Shown here piece after piece: positions 62,744-64,000 of a stretch of 64,000 nucleotides of DNA. The position numbers were made by a program, and so were the translations under genes. Position 1 is the stretch's first letter. Each line of letters begins with the position of its first letter. The notes under the pieces are model-generated. The model saw only the letters and a program-made list of their open reading frames with translations, had not been told where the DNA came from and did not search any database. This DNA is from VYFG01 sp965248685 (GTDB lineage Bacteria > Pseudomonadota > Gammaproteobacteria > Arenicellales > Poriferihabitantaceae): NCBI GenBank assembly GCA_965248685.1, contig CBDFKC010000004.1:1116001-1180000 (forward strand), read 5' to 3'.

Positions 62744-63831
62744 TAGTTATCGCCAGATTGCTGGTCCTGTTTTAGGGCGTTGACTCTTTGCATTCGAAAT
62801 TCACTGTCTTCTGGTGCTGTCTGCCACCCACCGATATTTTTGACAACAATATCAGCCATCATTTCGATATGTGCGGCTGAATCGTTCAGGCACGGAATAT
62901 AGTCATACTGTTCGCCTCCAGCGTCGAGAAATACTTGTCGGTTCTCAATTGCGATTTCTTCAAGGGTCTCCAGGCAATCGACGCTAAAACCAGGACAGAG
63001 AATCTGGACCGACCGGATTTCATCATGGGCCAACTGCTTGAGGGTTTCGTCGGTATAGGGCTGCAGCCACTTTTTTGGTCCAAGCCTGGATTGAAAGCTT
63101 ATTTGCCATTGATCCCGCGAAAGTTCAAGTCGTTCTGCAAGTAGTCGGGCGGTTTTCTGACATTCGCAGAAATACGGATCTCCCTGTTCGAAGTACTGCT
63201 GGGGAATTCCATGAAACGACAACAATAATAGTTCCGCTCTGGCATGATTCCGCCAATGGTCCTCAACACTACAGGCGAGTGCATCAATGTATTTTGAGTT
63301 GTCGTGATAGTGATTAATGTATCGCATTTCCGGCATCCGTCTCCAGCTTCGAAGCTCTTCGCCAATGGCATCGACAGTCGTCGCTGTAGTGGTGGCCGAA
63401 TATTGTGGGTACAGTGGCAGCACCAGAATCCGGGTAGCCCCTTGTTGACGTAATCGTTCCAATCCCACTGCAAGACTCGGCTGACCATAGCGCATTCCGA
63501 GTTCCACTTTTATTCCCCGCTCGGCGAGGTGATCCGCCAGGGCATCAGACTGGGACTGAGAAATTACCATTAAAGGTGATCCCTGTTCAGTCCATACCTT
63601 ACGATAGGCGGCGGCAGTTCGTTTCGGCCGGGTATTCAGAATGATCAGGTTCAACACCAACCACCAGGGAAGCCGTGGACCCTCGACCACCCTTGGGTCG
63701 GATAAAAACTCTTTAAGAAATCTTTTGACAGCGGATCTATCTGCGCGTTCCGGCGTGCCGAGATTGGTTAACAGCACTCCAATACATTCGCCGGCCTCAT
63801 GGTCAAAACCCTCCTTATAATGTTGTTTCAA
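62743..63831 (-). CDS. hemH: Ferrochelatase
   Basis: A 362-residue enzyme that inserts ferrous iron into protoporphyrin IX, the last step of haem synthesis. Family signatures are GVLLTNLGTPERADRSAVKR, the SDPRVVEGPRLPWW region, GMRYGQPSLAVGLERL, the active-site His in LLLSFHGIPQQYF and the Glu-rich PGFSVDCLETLEEIAIE. Length is normal for proteobacteria. The TIGR02466 remnant follows with a 1 nt overlap. The region upstream (63832-63900) probably holds its promoter. Confidence 0.98.
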   Translation of the reverse strand: MKQHYKEGFDHEAGECIGVLLTNLGTPERADRSAVKRFLKEFLSDPRVVEGPRLPWWLVLNLIILNTRPKRTAAAYRKVWTEQGSPLMVISQSQSDALADHLAERGIKVELGMRYGQPSLAVGLERLRQQGATRILVLPLYPQYSATTTATTVDAIGEELRSWRRMPEMRYINHYHDNSKYIDALACSVEDHWRNHARAELLLLSFHGIPQQYFEQGDPYFCECQKTARLLAERLELSRDQWQISFQSRLGPKKWLQPYTDETLKQLAHDEIRSVQILCPGFSVDCLETLEEIAIENRQVFLDAGGEQYDYIPCLNDSAAHIEMMADIVVKNIGGWQTAPEDSEFRMQRVNALKQDQQSGDN

Positions 63832-63900
63832 CTTACTATTTGGTTAGTTCTTCGGAGATCAGTGATTTTTCACTATTTGTAATTTCTGGGAGTTGATAAT

Positions 63901-64000
63901 TTGGACATCGATCAACACAGCGATATTTACTATCGGCAAACGCATCATTTACGGGTCCCAGACAACCGTGGTAGTTTGCTCAGATATAAATTTACCTTAA
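63901..64000 (+). CDS. Possible start of a plus-strand gene, cut by the window edge
   Basis: TTG 63901 opens a frame that stays open to the right edge (33 codons). GGGAG lies about 10 nt upstream. The visible residues (DIDQHSDIYYRQTHHLRVPD) match nothing I recognise. The product could be a real divergent neighbour of hemH or a chance frame. Confidence 0.3.
   Translation, partial: MDIDQHSDIYYRQTHHLRVPDNRGSLLRYKFTL

Overview
The window looks like chromosome of a free-living gammaproteobacterium. Several core genes support this: smpB next to ssrA with tag peptide ANDDNYSLAA, the ratA-rnfH pair, dksA, aceK, nhaB, a monomeric NADP-isocitrate dehydrogenase and hemH. Base composition is moderate, and an outer membrane is implied by two large secreted adhesins, a trimeric-autotransporter anchor, a TpsB pore and an autotransporter barrel. 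No phage, transposase or CRISPR array is seen. The species cannot be named from sequence alone.

Layout. 1-5.3 kb: nitrogen/guanidino metabolism (partial agmatinase-like ureohydrolase, D-amino-acid dehydrogenase-like flavoprotein, FkbM methyltransferase, glycine-amidinotransferase-like enzyme) and a small GIY-YIG protein. 5.4-5.8 kb: tandem array of a ~131 bp palindromic repeat that recurs at 18.5 and 29.8 kb. 6-7.3 kb: class II DAHP synthase. 7.3-18 kb: two paralogous secreted TPR proteins with a Cds6-like C-terminal domain, divergent from a 2469-residue trimeric autotransporter adhesin. The adhesin's upstream region holds a perfect CRP palindrome correctly spaced from a -10 box. 18.2-23.6 kb: accessory metabolic cluster with three 2-oxoglutarate/Fe(II) oxygenases, a GST, an M29/NicX-like protein, a CMD-family protein and a cupin. 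23.7-30.6 kb: PQQ-type sugar dehydrogenase, NhaB, monomeric IDH, a glycosyltransferase, an RRM protein and a cold-shock protein.

31-50 kb is the most unusual region. A compact run encodes a TpsB transporter, a FecR-domain protein, a giant FHA-type TpsA exoprotein containing a C9 homopolymer, and a cyclic-nucleotide-binding domain fused to a PhcB-like methyltransferase. An SDR, a CHASE2 adenylate cyclase, a passenger-less autotransporter barrel, a lipoprotein hydrolase, a SEL1-coiled-coil-caspase protein and a second FecR-like protein follow. I read it as a possible cyclic-nucleotide-linked surface adhesion/signalling locus. This is an inference from gene content and order.

50-64 kb is mostly housekeeping: L-serine dehydratase, a HipBA toxin-antitoxin pair with two palindromic operators next to the 3' end of ssrA, tmRNA, smpB, ratA, rnfH, dksA, aceK, dtd, a membrane-propeller fusion protein, a DUF4139 protein, a truncated TIGR02466-like gene and hemH.
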